A stretch of 64,000 nucleotides of DNA from an uncultured Paracoccaceae bacterium (GTDB taxonomy: Bacteria > Pseudomonadota > Alphaproteobacteria > Rhodobacterales > Rhodobacteraceae): assembly GCA_905182355.1 (NCBI GenBank), contig CAJJBH010000035.1:1-64000 (forward strand), in the 5' to 3' direction. The position numbers were made by a program, and so were the translations under genes. The notes under the pieces were generated by a model. That model had not been told where the DNA came from. It saw nothing but the letters and a program-made list of their open reading frames with translations, and searched no databases. This document shows, piece by piece, positions 49,523-60,140 of this stretch; position 1 is the first letter of the stretch, and each line of letters opens with the position of its first letter.

Positions 49523-50977
49523 ATGCTTTGGTCACTCATTAAAATTATCCTTTTCGTTTGTGTTGTTGCGGCCGCCGCGTTGGGCGCTGGTGCCTTGTTA
49601 GAGACAGATGGTGGTCTGCGTATTGAGTTTGCGGGAACCGAATTTTCGCTCGGACCGCTTCAGGCTGTCGTAGCGCTTATATTGCTGGTTTTAGCAGTTT
49701 GGATATTCCTAAAACTTGTGGGCCTGTTGGTCGCGATTTGGAAGTTTCTTAACGGAGCTGAAACAGCACTTTCACGGCACTTTGAACGTAATCGCGAAGC
49801 CAAAGGTTATGACGCTTTGGCCGAAGGTATGATGGCGCTTGCCTCTGGCGAAGGTCGTACAGCTATGGCTAAGGCGGCCAAGGCTGAAAGATATTTGAAC
49901 AAACCTGGGCTGACGAACCTGCTGACTGCACAGGCTGCTGAATTGGCTGGCGATCACAAGAAGGCCGAAGAAACCTATCGCAAGCTGGTCGCTGATGACG
50001 CTACACGATTTGTTGGCGTGCGTGGGATTATGAAGCAAAAATTGGCGAATGGTGATACAGGCACTGCTCTTAAATTGGCAAAGAAAGCGTTCGAACTGAA
50101 GCCCAAACATGAGGACACGCAAGACGTCCTGCTTAAGCTTCAAGCGCAATCTGCTGATTGGACTGGAGCGCGTGAAACTTTGAATGCAAAGCTCAGGCAC
50201 GGTAATCTGCCACGCGACGTACACAAACGCCGCGACGCCGTCTTGGCCCTCTCAGAAGCACGAAAAGTATTCGATGCGGATCAAACGATTGAAGCACGCG
50301 AAGCCGCGATAGAAGCAAATCGCTTGTCGCCAGATTTAATCCCAGCAGCCGTGATGGCGGCACATGGATATGTCGAACAGGATCAAAAACGGTATGCGAC
50401 CCGGGTGATCAAGAAGGCGTGGGATGTGTCACCTCATCCTGATCTTGCTGCGGCCTATGCTGCGATTGAGCCTGATGAAGAAGCCAAGGCGCGATTGAAG
50501 CGGTTCATATGGTTGACGAAAGGGCAAGCCAAGCACGCTGAATCCAGAATGCTGATGGCAGAATTGCATATGGCGAACGAGGACTTTCCAGGGGCGCGTC
50601 GCGCCCTTGGTGATCTGTTCGAAACTGACCCAACGGCACGCTCTGCCACATTGATGGCGGCAATTGAACGAGGTGAAGGGGCTGGAGACACTGTTGTTAA
50701 AGGTTGGCTGACACGTGCGCTTTCCTTGCCGCGTGGTCCACAATGGATCTGTGACAACTGCCAGCACATCCATGCTGAATGGGCCCCAATGTGCGACAAT
50801 TGTGACAGCTTTGATACGCTATCTTGGAAGTCACCGCCACAATCCGAAGTTGCGATGCCAAGCGGTTTGCAGATGCTGCCGTTAATCGTAGGTTCAGGAC
50901 GCGAGAATAGCACTGATGTAGTAATTATCGAAGATGCTGAGATTGTTGAGGATGAGGTGAAACCTGCGGACAAATGA
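49523..50977 (+). CDS. Heme biosynthesis protein HemY N-terminal family (TPR)
   Basis: Two N-terminal TMs then LSRHFERNREAKGYDALAEGMMALASGEGRTAMAKAAKAERYL...; C-terminal WICDNCQHIHAEWAPMCDNCDSFDTLSW. Confidence 0.85.
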   Translation: MLWSLIKIILFVCVVAAAALGAGALLETDGGLRIEFAGTEFSLGPLQAVVALILLVLAVWIFLKLVGLLVAIWKFLNGAETALSRHFERNREAKGYDALAEGMMALASGEGRTAMAKAAKAERYLNKPGLTNLLTAQAAELAGDHKKAEETYRKLVADDATRFVGVRGIMKQKLANGDTGTALKLAKKAFELKPKHEDTQDVLLKLQAQSADWTGARETLNAKLRHGNLPRDVHKRRDAVLALSEARKVFDADQTIEAREAAIEANRLSPDLIPAAVMAAHGYVEQDQKRYATRVIKKAWDVSPHPDLAAAYAAIEPDEEAKARLKRFIWLTKGQAKHAESRMLMAELHMANEDFPGARRALGDLFETDPTARSATLMAAIERGEGAGDTVVKGWLTRALSLPRGPQWICDNCQHIHAEWAPMCDNCDSFDTLSWKSPPQSEVAMPSGLQMLPLIVGSGRENSTDVVIIEDAEIVEDEVKPADK

Positions 50978-51025
50978 TGCCGCAGGTCTATATCTTTCTA
51001 TCCTCTACCTAAGGGCTTAAAGGTT

Positions 51026-51424
51026 TTAGTAAGACAAAAGCACTAGATTATAAATCGCACTTATCGCAATCGGAATAACTGTAAAAAGGAAGCCGCCTGC
51101 ACGTGCTGGTGCATTGCTTTGTGAAAACGCCAAGGCATATCCATGGGCTAATCGGGCAATCATAAATGTAATGGCAAGCGCGCCCAGTAAATAATAATTG
51201 CCTCTTTGAAGCTCACCAATAAGCACTAATATGATAAACATAGGCGCAAATTCGGTCAGGTTGGCCTGTGCACGAATTGCACGGGTCAACGGTACATCGC
51301 CCCCATCGCCCAAGGATTGGCCAGATACCTGTCTCGCTTTGACGACCTTGACGGTGAGTATCAGCAACCAAAGAGCAAGGCCACTTGTTAACATCGTTGT
51401 AATTGGGATCGAGAGTTCGGACAT
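51026..51424 (-). CDS. MAPEG family membrane protein
   Basis: LTVKVVKARQVSGQSLGDGGDVPLTRAIRAQANLTEFAPMFIILVLIGELQRGNYYLLGALAITFMIARLAHGYAL. Confidence 0.85.
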   Translation of the reverse strand: MSELSIPITTMLTSGLALWLLILTVKVVKARQVSGQSLGDGGDVPLTRAIRAQANLTEFAPMFIILVLIGELQRGNYYLLGALAITFMIARLAHGYALAFSQSNAPARAGGFLFTVIPIAISAIYNLVLLSY

Positions 51425-51571
51425 CGGTTTATTCCTATAAGTAGATGGGAGGTATCGAGGTAATTGTCTGGCGTAAGGACTTCAATAGCGGGGTTGCGGT
51501 CAATCTGTTCAATGGAATACGCCCCCGCATTACTGCGAGGGCGTTTTGTGATTTAACCGTAATTAAGTCGC

Positions 51572-52960
51572 TTAATAGCGATAGTGCTCTGGTTTGAACG
51601 GACCATCTGGTGACACGCCAATGTAAGCGGCTTGTTCTGCGTTCAGTTTTGAAAGTTTCACACCAATGCGGTCCAAGTGCAGGCGCGCAACTTTTTCGTC
51701 CAAATGCTTTGGCAAGATGTAAACGCCAGGCTGGTATTCGTCGCCTTTTGTGAACAATTCGATTTGTGCCAGAACTTGGTTGGTGAAGGATGCAGACATA
51801 ACAAACGATGGGTGACCTGTCGCATTACCAAGGTTCAACAAACGACCTTCAGAAAGCAGGATCAAGCGATGTCCATTCGGCATCTCGATCATGTCGACCT
51901 GTTCTTTGATGTTGGTCCACTTGTGATTCTTCAATGAAGCGACTTGGATTTCGTTGTCGAAGTGACCGATGTTGCCAACGATCGCCATGTCTTTCATTTT
52001 CCGCATGTGTTCGATGCGGATCACGTCTTTGTTTCCGGTTGTCGTGATAAAGATGTCAGCTGTTTCCAGCGCATCTTCTAGCAAGACAACTTCAAATCCG
52101 TCCATTGCTGCCTGAAGGGCGCAAATTGGGTCAACTTCAGTAACTTTTACACGTGCGCCAGCGCCTGCAAGTGAAGCGGCAGAACCTTTGCCAACATCGC
52201 CGTAGCCCATGACAACCGCAACTTTACCGGCCATCATTGTGTCTGTGGCGCGACGTATGCCATCGACCAAAGATTCTTTACAGCCATATTTGTTGTCGAA
52301 TTTTGACTTGGTCACTGAGTCGTTCACATTGATCGCTGGAAATGGCAATTCGCCCTTTTTGTGCAGATCGTATAAGCGATGAACGCCTGTTGTTGTCTCT
52401 TCTGAAACGCCCTGGATGGCTTCACGTGTCTTGGTGAACCAGCCCGGTGTTTCCTTCATGCGTTTTGCAATCTGAACCTTGATCGCTTCCTCTTCTTCAG
52501 ACTGTGGAACAGCAAGAATTTCTTCGCCCGCTTCCGCACGTGCACCCAACAGGATGTATAATGTTGCGTCGCCACCATCGTCCAAAATCATATTCGCGCC
52601 TTCTGGGAACATGAAGGATTTGTCTAGATAATCCCAATGTTCTGTCAACGATTGACCTTTGATTGCAAACACAGGTGTTCCGCCAGCCGCAATTGCCGCA
52701 GCAGCGTGATCTTGGGTCGAGAAGATGTTGCAAGATGCCCAACGAACGTCAGCGCCCAGTTCGACCAGTGTTTCGATCAAAACAGCAGTTTGGATCGTCA
52801 TATGGAGAGAGCCAACGATGCGTGCACCCGTCAAAGGTTTGGTTGTCCCGAATTCTTCGCGGCAGGCCATCAGGCCAGGCATTTCAGTTTCAGCAATATC
52901 CAGCTCTTTACGGCCGAAGTCCGCAAGTGCGATGTCTTTTACGATATAGTCCTGGGCCAT
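51572..52960 (-). CDS. ahcY: Adenosylhomocysteinase
   Basis: [35 protein letters not shown]...[18 protein letters not shown]...[20 protein letters not shown]. Confidence 0.95.
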   Translation of the reverse strand: MAQDYIVKDIALADFGRKELDIAETEMPGLMACREEFGTTKPLTGARIVGSLHMTIQTAVLIETLVELGADVRWASCNIFSTQDHAAAAIAAGGTPVFAIKGQSLTEHWDYLDKSFMFPEGANMILDDGGDATLYILLGARAEAGEEILAVPQSEEEEAIKVQIAKRMKETPGWFTKTREAIQGVSEETTTGVHRLYDLHKKGELPFPAINVNDSVTKSKFDNKYGCKESLVDGIRRATDTMMAGKVAVVMGYGDVGKGSAASLAGAGARVKVTEVDPICALQAAMDGFEVVLLEDALETADIFITTTGNKDVIRIEHMRKMKDMAIVGNIGHFDNEIQVASLKNHKWTNIKEQVDMIEMPNGHRLILLSEGRLLNLGNATGHPSFVMSASFTNQVLAQIELFTKGDEYQPGVYILPKHLDEKVARLHLDRIGVKLSKLNAEQAAYIGVSPDGPFKPEHYRY

Positions 52961-53166
52961 TTAGGTTTTCCTTTGAAGATATTTTTGTGTCGGATAAACG
53001 GTTCTAGCGTTAATCTCAATAGGTCTGGGCGACTAACGGAAAAGGCCTGCTAAACACAACTGTGGGTGTTCAAATTGCAACGAAACCGGTTTTAGTATGG
53101 GGCCAGCCCTAAATTTAACCCGAAAACTAATTCTTCAAAAGTGATACCGCTCAGTAAAGGGGCAAT

Positions 53167-54412
53167 TTATGGGAAAGAAATCCGCTTACTTTCAGGGACC
53201 AATGCGTTGATCTGCTTTAGGTGTTCAGGCAAACATACAGTTAAAAAATCGTAGGTGGCGATAGCGTGTTTGCGGGCGTTTGGGCCTATGTGTGAATAGG
53301 TCGCAGGGTTTGCCAGTATATCTGACACTTGTAACGCCAACGCGTCTGTATCAAAGAAATCGACCAGCAGTCCTGTTTCGCCATGTGTGATCGCCTCACG
53401 AACAGACGCGACGTCGCTGGCCACGATCGTCGACTGCATCGACATGGATTCCAACAATGACCAAGACAACACAAACGGCATCGTTAGGTAGATGTGACAA
53501 CGGCTGACTTGGATGATTTTTGATAGTCTTCAAAATGAACCTGACCCAAAAAATGAACCCTTTCCCAATCTACGTCATGCCCGACTTCGGCTTCCATTTG
53601 CGCACGTAGGCCGCCCAAATGTTTAGACTTGCCTCCATAAGAAATATCATTGCCACCGATGACTAGAAACCGTGCATTTGGTCGCGCGGTCTGTATTTTG
53701 GGCAGGGCACGCATGAACTGATGAAAGCCGCGTGTGGTTTCCAAGTTTCGGGCCATAAAAGTGACTATCTCATCCGTACGAGTGATTGGCTTTTTTAAAC
53801 GGCCAAGTGTGATTTCCGCATCAGGATTTGGTAACATTTTATCAGTGCGAATGCCATCATGACAGACATAGACGCGGTCATGAAAGCTTTTTGGGAAACG
53901 ATCCCGTTGCCAGTAGGTTGGGCAGTGTCCCAAATCCACAACTTCGATGTTCACCAATGGCACAGCATTATGTGCGGCCATTAGGTAGGGGGCATGGTCG
54001 GAAACGGGACTTTCAGGGTCAAAGCCCAAAGGCCCATCCTTGGTGCTATAGAAGTATTCGAAGAAACCAATGACGGGTGTATCTGGATATATCTCTTTGA
54101 TGAAAGTTAATTACCCCCGCCAACATGCCCAATGATGATATCTGGTGTGAACCCTTCGTTGCGCAGCTTCTTTGCGGCTTGGGCCGTGCCAAATCCTGAT
54201 CCTGTGGTATTCTCCCATGTGCGGGTAAGACCGTATGCTTTCTCATCTGCAACGTGATGCGGTTTGTAGATGATGGCTTTCACACCCTCAAAAACGGGAG
54301 GCTTTTTACTCTGTGTAATAAATACAATCTCGTGTTCTTTTTTGTCAGCTAGCCACTGGACCAACTCGCGGTATTGGCCGGGCATGTTCTGATGGACAAA
54401 AAGGAACCTCAT
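53167..54412 (-). pseudogene. Glycosyltransferase (group 1/GT4-type) broken by two single-base frameshifts
   Basis: Three frame segments MRFLFVHQNMPGQYRELVQWLADKKEHEIVFITQ...GHVGGG / (L)TFIKEIYPDTPVIGFFEYFYSTKDGPLGFDPESPVSDHAPYLM...HFEDYQK / IIQVSRCHIYLTMPFVLSWSLLESMSMQSTIVASDVASVREAI...; 1246 nt + 2 restored bases = 416 codons. Confidence 0.8.
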
Positions 54413-54439
54413 AATCGATCTCGTTAATTTAGGGCCAGT

Positions 54440-54841
54440 TTATGCAGCGACGGCCGCATCCAGAAAGGTACGCATCTTCCGTTCATAAGGTTCATTCACA
54501 ATTCGGGTCACCTCGGAACCATTTTTCATAACGATTAGGGTTGAGTGGCGCTTGACCTCAAGGCTGCTTGCCATAACGGATTGGCCAAAATGATCCCAAT
54601 CCACATCGACAAATGTTAAGCTGTCGTAGTTAGAGTTTTGGCCGATCAATTGTGCAATCAACTCAAGTTTTTGATTGCAAGTCAGAGACCCGTTGGCCCG
54701 AAAATTTAAAATCACAGTTTGGTTGGTTTTCTTCAATTCTGCCCAAGCGGCGGGCGTGTATTGAACAAATGAATATGCGTTGGCACACATTGGCAAAAGG
54801 AGTGTTGTGGCTTTAGCCATCAAAAAGGTGCGGCGGTTCAT
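54440..54841 (-). CDS. Thioredoxin-fold secreted protein lacking the first Cys of CxxC
   Basis: AELKKTNQTVILNFRANGSLTCNQKLELIAQL...FVDVDWDHFGQSVMASSLEVKRHSTLIVMKNGSEV. Confidence 0.6.
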   Translation of the reverse strand: MNRRTFLMAKATTLLLPMCANAYSFVQYTPAAWAELKKTNQTVILNFRANGSLTCNQKLELIAQLIGQNSNYDSLTFVDVDWDHFGQSVMASSLEVKRHSTLIVMKNGSEVTRIVNEPYERKMRTFLDAAVAA

Positions 54842-54910
54842 TTATGGGCTTCAGCATGAAAACAATTTGGAAAGACTAGTGAACAAAAAAGGCGATGATA
54901 AGGTCGACAT

Positions 54911-55780
54911 TCAGGTTTTTCTTTGGCGTGATAGTTGCACAGCTAAAATACCTGCGGCGATAATGGTAACACCAATGATGTCGTAAAGACCCAGGTTTTC
55001 GCCCAAGATGGCTGCGGCGATTGCCACACCAAAGAAGGGGTTTAAAAAGTGGAAGGTGGCCGCACGCACGGCTCCAATGCGCTCAACCAGCTTGAACCAT
55101 ATCCAAGTTGCAAAAAGGCCAGGTGCGAGGGTTGTGTAAATAAACGCGATGATCAGCGGCGCGCTTAGGGTCACGTTGATGGTTTCGGTTCCAGCGGAAA
55201 CGACTGCCAAGATCGCGGCCCCAACCAACATCTGCAACCCAACGACCATTAAAAGATTGCCGCCAGAAGATAGGTTGCGCATGGACAGCGTTGCGACGGT
55301 CAAAGCGATCGCAGCGATAACGCAATAAATTACGCCGCGAATATCAATCCCATCCTCAATTCGTGATGCCATGATCATCGTGACACCGATAATCCCTAAG
55401 GCCAATCCAGAGACGCCAAAAAGTGGCAGACGTTCGCGGAAAATTAGCCAAGTCGACAGGGCAACCATTAGGGGCATGCTGGACGCAATAATGGACGCTG
55501 CAGATGCCTCGATCGTTTGCATGGCAAAGAAGTTCAGACCAAGATACAGCGCGTTTTGACACAGCCCAAATACAAGTGTGGCTTTCCATTGATCGCGAGT
55601 AAGACGCATGGATTGGCCAAAGGCCTTTGCAATTGCGATACCGATAACACCCGACACCAAAAACCTAAGCGCAAGGGATGCCAATGGCGGAGCATCCGCG
55701 ACAATAATACGGGCTGATGTAAAGGCGGATGACCAGATAAGAGCAAACAAGAGCCCCATGCCGATTGCGCGTAAATCCAT
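54911..55780 (-). CDS. EamA/DMT family transporter
   Basis: ALIWSSAFTSARIIVADAPPLASLALRFLVSGVIG...; 10 TM repeats, EamA pattern. Confidence 0.88.
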   Translation of the reverse strand: MDLRAIGMGLLFALIWSSAFTSARIIVADAPPLASLALRFLVSGVIGIAIAKAFGQSMRLTRDQWKATLVFGLCQNALYLGLNFFAMQTIEASAASIIASSMPLMVALSTWLIFRERLPLFGVSGLALGIIGVTMIMASRIEDGIDIRGVIYCVIAAIALTVATLSMRNLSSGGNLLMVVGLQMLVGAAILAVVSAGTETINVTLSAPLIIAFIYTTLAPGLFATWIWFKLVERIGAVRAATFHFLNPFFGVAIAAAILGENLGLYDIIGVTIIAAGILAVQLSRQRKT

Positions 55781-55908
55781 TGCTCGTGCCCCGCCTGATT
55801 ACCAAAGGGAACTTCTCTGATAATGCACTGGGGTACAAGGTGGGATGGGCAAACAAAAAAGGGCCACCAAATTGGCAACCCTTTTCATAATCCATGCAGA
55901 ATGAAGGC

Positions 55909-56196
55909 TTAGCCGTTCACGCTGTCTTTCAATGCTTTCGCAATTGTCATTTTGACAACTTTGTCTGCATCTTTTTTGAACTGTTCGCCAGTTGCAGGGT
56001 TACGTACCATGCGCTCTGGACGTTCGCGGCAATAGATTTTGCCAACACCCGGAAGTGTCACAGCGCCACCGCCAGAAACTTCTGTAGTGATCAGCGCACA
56101 TACCGCGTCTAGCGCTGCGCCTGCGGCTTTTTTGTCTGCGCCCATTTGTTCAGCCAGTGTGGCGACGAGTTGGGTTTTTGTCATTGGTTTTGCCAT
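55909..56196 (-). CDS. HU family DNA-binding protein
   Basis: MTKTQLVATLAEQMGADKKAAGAALDAVCALITTEVSGGGAVTLPGVGKIYCRERPERMVRNPATGEQFKKDADKVVKMTIAKALKD. Confidence 0.9.
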   Translation of the reverse strand: MAKPMTKTQLVATLAEQMGADKKAAGAALDAVCALITTEVSGGGAVTLPGVGKIYCRERPERMVRNPATGEQFKKDADKVVKMTIAKALKDSVNG

Positions 56197-56326
56197 TTTC
56201 AGGTCTCCTTCGTCCGCCCGATGTTGGGCCTCATTTCAGGAATGTAACGGAATGTAGTGTATGAACACAACGAATAGTGAAGCAGAAACGCCATAAAATA
56301 TGCGTTTTCTGCGATTTTACCCCATT

Positions 56327-57793
56327 TTAGAGGAAAGCGGTTTCCTCAAACGATCGTAATTTACGACTATGGATGCGTTCAAGCGGCATTTCTCGCAAAT
56401 GCTCCATTGCGCGAATACCAATCATTAAGTGGTTCGCAACCTGTGTTTTGTAGAAATCAGACGCCATTCCAGGCAGTTTCAACTCGCCGTGCAGCGGTTT
56501 ATCAGAAACGCAAAGCAAGGTGCCATATGGAACACGGAACCGATATCCGTTGGCGGCAATCGTTGCACTTTCCATATCCAAGGCCACGGCGCGTGATTGG
56601 CTTAAACGTTGCACGGGGCCGGACTGATCACGCAGTTCCCAGTTTCTGTTGTCAATTGTTGCAACTGTACCCGTCCGCATAATCCGCTTTAATTCGAATC
56701 CTTCCAGTTTCGTCACCTGTGCCACTGCCTTTTCCAAAGCGATCTGCATTTCGGCCAAGGCAGGGATCGGGATCCAAATAGGCAGGTCGTCATCCAGAAC
56801 GTGATCCTCGCGCAAATAGGCGTGGGCAAGGACAAAATCACCCAAAGCCTGAGTGTTACGCAGCCCCGCACAGTGACCAACCATCAACCATGCATGAGGG
56901 CGCAAAACGGCAATATGGTCCGTTGCCGTTTTTGCATTGGATGGGCCAACACCAATGTTTACCAAGGTGATGCCTGAACCGTCCGCACGTTTAAGGTGGT
57001 AGGTCGGCATTTGTGGTGTTTTTAGCGAGACTTCTAAAGTCTCATCGCTTTTGGTGATGATCTTGTTGTCGGTCGACACGAAAGCGACGTAGCCGCTGTT
57101 TGGGTCGTCGAGCTGGCTGCGGGCATATGATTCAAATTCTGACACGTAGAATTGGTAGTTTGTGAACAAAACGTGGTTCTGAAAATGGCAGGGATCAGTG
57201 GCCGTATAGTGGGACAAACGCGCCAGTGAATAATCGACACGTTGCGCTGTGAACGGGGCCAGCGGACCCGTGTCATCTGGTGACACGTAGGTGCCATTCA
57301 CGATGTCATCGTTTGTTGTGCTTAAATCGGGGACATCGAAGAAATCGCGTAACGTAAACTCTGCAGCGCCATCATGTGGCACAGTGATGCTTGGATCATT
57401 TGCTACTGCAAAGTGAACAGGGATAGGGGTTTCGGACGGGGCGATTTGTACGGATGTGTTGTGGTTGCCAATTAACAGTCCGATTTGGTCGATCAGATAG
57501 TTGCGAAACAAATCCGGTCTTGTCACCGTCGTGGCATAGGTCCCTGGCGTGGAAACGTGACCATATGATAGCCGCGTGTCGACCTGTTCAAAACTGGTCG
57601 TTGTGATGCGCACTTCGGGATAAAACGCACGGATGCGGCCGTCTGGCGCACCTTCGAGCATGGCCTTTGAAAAAGCTTCACCAAGATATTGCGTTGCTTC
57701 GGTGTATAGCTTTTCAAGCTGATCAACAGCTTCGGTTGCATCGCTGAAGTGCTCGGGTGTGGCGGTGTCAGTTAATGTAATAGTGCTGTCCAT
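56327..57793 (-). CDS. amn: AMP nucleosidase
   Basis: YPEVRITTTSFEQVDTRLSYGHVSTPGTYATTVTRPDLFRNYLIDQIGLLIGNH...MVGHCAGLRNTQALGDFVLAHAYLREDHVLDDDLP. Confidence 0.93.
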   Translation of the reverse strand: MDSTITLTDTATPEHFSDATEAVDQLEKLYTEATQYLGEAFSKAMLEGAPDGRIRAFYPEVRITTTSFEQVDTRLSYGHVSTPGTYATTVTRPDLFRNYLIDQIGLLIGNHNTSVQIAPSETPIPVHFAVANDPSITVPHDGAAEFTLRDFFDVPDLSTTNDDIVNGTYVSPDDTGPLAPFTAQRVDYSLARLSHYTATDPCHFQNHVLFTNYQFYVSEFESYARSQLDDPNSGYVAFVSTDNKIITKSDETLEVSLKTPQMPTYHLKRADGSGITLVNIGVGPSNAKTATDHIAVLRPHAWLMVGHCAGLRNTQALGDFVLAHAYLREDHVLDDDLPIWIPIPALAEMQIALEKAVAQVTKLEGFELKRIMRTGTVATIDNRNWELRDQSGPVQRLSQSRAVALDMESATIAANGYRFRVPYGTLLCVSDKPLHGELKLPGMASDFYKTQVANHLMIGIRAMEHLREMPLERIHSRKLRSFEETAFL

Positions 57794-57795
57794 TT

Positions 57796-59592
57796 CTATG
57801 TCTCGATCAAGGGTATAAATTCAAATGTACGCACATCGACCAATCCAAGGTCTGAAATGCGCAGTTCTGGTATGACCACAAGGGCAAGCAATGAATGCTG
57901 CATGTAGGCGTTGTTTAAGGTGCAGCCGCAGTCGCGCATCGCTTGCATCATTGCATCAGCTTTTGCGGCGACTTCGGTGGCGGGTTGGTCGGACATAAGG
58001 CCAGCGATGGGCAGCTCCACCAGCGCCGTCTCTTGTCCGTCTTTAAATATAGTAATGCCGCCACCAACTTCGGCCAAGCGATTGGCAGCCATTGCCATTT
58101 GCTCGCGGTCTGTACCGACAACAATCATGTGGTGACTGTCCTGCGCCACTGTTGAGGCCATCGCCCTTTTACCGCCATAGCCAAAGCCTGCGACAAAGGC
58201 ATTGACCACGCCACCTGTCGCTTGGTGTCGTTCGACCAATGCGATTTGGCAGCTGCCATTTGCGCCCTCAACTAATCCATCGGAAACGGGCAGGTCCATT
58301 TTTAGGGCTTTGGTGGGGGCTTGGTTCTCGACCACACCGATGACATTTGCAGTCACTGAATTTGCGCCTTCAGGTGCAATGATCTCAAAGTTGGAACCGT
58401 TCAGGACTTTACCCATGTGCACGGTTTGACGGGCGGAAGCAGGCCAATCCAAATGTGGGCAATCAACGGTGATCTTTCCATCGACCGCGACAACTTGCCC
58501 ACGGGCAACTACTTTCTCAATGGTTAACGTCCGCAGATCAGAGGTAAGGATCACGTCAGCGCGCCGCCCCGGTGTCAGCGATCCAATCTCGCGCTCCAAC
58601 CCAAAGTGGGTCGCCGTGTTGATCGTCGCCATTTGCAAAGCAATCAACGGCTCGCATCCACATTCAATCGCGTGACGCACCACGCGGTTCATGTGACCCT
58701 CGTTGACCAATGTTCCGGAATGGCAATCATCTGTGCACAAGATCATGTTGCGTGAATCCAGCCCTTTTTCGGTGATTGCGGTGATCTGACTTTCAACGTC
58801 GTACCACGCAGATCCAAGGCGGATCATCGACCGCATCCCTTGACGCATCCGCGCAATGGCATCTGCCTCACAAGTTCCTTCGTGATCATCCGCAGGACCA
58901 CCCGCAACATATGCCGCAAAAGCTGGTCCAAGGTCGGGCGAGGCATAATGCCCACCAACTGTTTTGCCCGCATTTTGGGTGGCCGCAATTTCGGCTAACA
59001 TCTTTGGATCACCAGCGCTCACACCGGGGAAATTCATCATCTCGCCCAGCCCAACGATACCGGGCCAGTTCATCGCTTCAGCCACATCCTCAGCGCTGAT
59101 TTCAAAGCCAGTGGTTTCCATTCCGGGGGCGGATGGCGCGCAGGAAGGCATCTGGGTGAACACGTTGACAGGCTGAAGCAGCGCTTCGTCGTGCATAAGC
59201 CGCACGCCCTCAAGGCCAAGAACATTGGCGATCTCGTGCGGGTCAGTGAACATAGACGTGGTGCCATGTGGGATCACGGCACGGGCAAATTCGGCGGGGG
59301 TCAACATCCCGGATTCGATGTGCATGTGACCATCACAAAGGCCGGGGATCATGTAACGTCCTTCCGCTTCGATCACTTCGGTTTCATCGCCGATGCAATA
59401 GCTAGCATCTGGAACAATACAGGCAATGCGGCCATGTGTGATCGCGATATCATGATCTGGAAGGGTTTCGCGGGTGTGCACATTTACCCAAATACCACCA
59501 CGAATAACCATCTGTGCGGGGGTGCGACCTGCAGCGACTTCGATTAAATGGGGGGCGACGTCGGGCCAACTTGGGAAGATGTTGATTTTCAT
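57796..59592 (-). CDS. ade: Adenine deaminase
   Basis: MIPGLCDGHMHIESGMLTPAEFARAVIPHGTTSMFTDPHEIANVLG...ILCTDDCHSGTLVNEGHMNRVVRHAIECG. Confidence 0.93.
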   Translation of the reverse strand: MKINIFPSWPDVAPHLIEVAAGRTPAQMVIRGGIWVNVHTRETLPDHDIAITHGRIACIVPDASYCIGDETEVIEAEGRYMIPGLCDGHMHIESGMLTPAEFARAVIPHGTTSMFTDPHEIANVLGLEGVRLMHDEALLQPVNVFTQMPSCAPSAPGMETTGFEISAEDVAEAMNWPGIVGLGEMMNFPGVSAGDPKMLAEIAATQNAGKTVGGHYASPDLGPAFAAYVAGGPADDHEGTCEADAIARMRQGMRSMIRLGSAWYDVESQITAITEKGLDSRNMILCTDDCHSGTLVNEGHMNRVVRHAIECGCEPLIALQMATINTATHFGLEREIGSLTPGRRADVILTSDLRTLTIEKVVARGQVVAVDGKITVDCPHLDWPASARQTVHMGKVLNGSNFEIIAPEGANSVTANVIGVVENQAPTKALKMDLPVSDGLVEGANGSCQIALVERHQATGGVVNAFVAGFGYGGKRAMASTVAQDSHHMIVVGTDREQMAMAANRLAEVGGGITIFKDGQETALVELPIAGLMSDQPATEVAAKADAMMQAMRDCGCTLNNAYMQHSLLALVVIPELRISDLGLVDVRTFEFIPLIET

Positions 59593-59679
59593 GTTCTGAT
59601 TATTCAGAGATTTAGGGCAGGCGCAAGGGGGGCAAAGCCGTATCTTGAAACTGTTACACTGCGTAGGCTATTCAGGCGC

Positions 59680-60105
59680 ATGGACATTACAATTTATCAC
59701 TTCTCTGAATGTGGGACATCTACCCATGCCCTGAAAATCATCCGCGATGCTGGGTATGACCCAATTGTTGTGGATTACATTAAAACAGGGTGGACCAAAC
59801 CACAGTTGCAAAAACTATTTGGCGATGCTGGTATGACTGCGCGGAGGGCGTTGCGCATCCACAAGACCAACGCCAAGGCACTGGGTTTGACAGATATGGG
59901 TGTCACAGAAACTGCGATCTTGGATGCGATGGTTCAATTCCCAAAATTGGTGAACCGACCAATTGTTGTCTGTGAAAATGGTACGGCATTGTGCCGTCCA
60001 TCAGAAATGGTTTTAGACTTTCTTCCAAAATGGCCCGCTGGCCCGTACCAAGGCAAAGACGGGTCGCTTTTGATTGATGAAGACGGAAACCGTGTCGATT
60101 CTTGA
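59680..60105 (+). CDS. Arsenate reductase (ArsC) family protein
   Basis: MDITIYHFSECGTSTHALKIIRDAGYDPIVVDYIKTGWTKPQLQKLFGDAGMTARRALRI...NRPIVVCENGTALCRPSEMVLDFLP. Confidence 0.85.
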   Translation: MDITIYHFSECGTSTHALKIIRDAGYDPIVVDYIKTGWTKPQLQKLFGDAGMTARRALRIHKTNAKALGLTDMGVTETAILDAMVQFPKLVNRPIVVCENGTALCRPSEMVLDFLPKWPAGPYQGKDGSLLIDEDGNRVDS

Positions 60106-60140
60106 TGACCAATCGGATTTGCCTCTGCCATACTGATTGC

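Noticed and set aside
52961-53165. SAH/SAM-type riboswitch upstream of ahcY
   Set aside because: I could not recognise consensus elements of the SAH or SAM/SAH riboswitches in the leader; needs an Infernal search.
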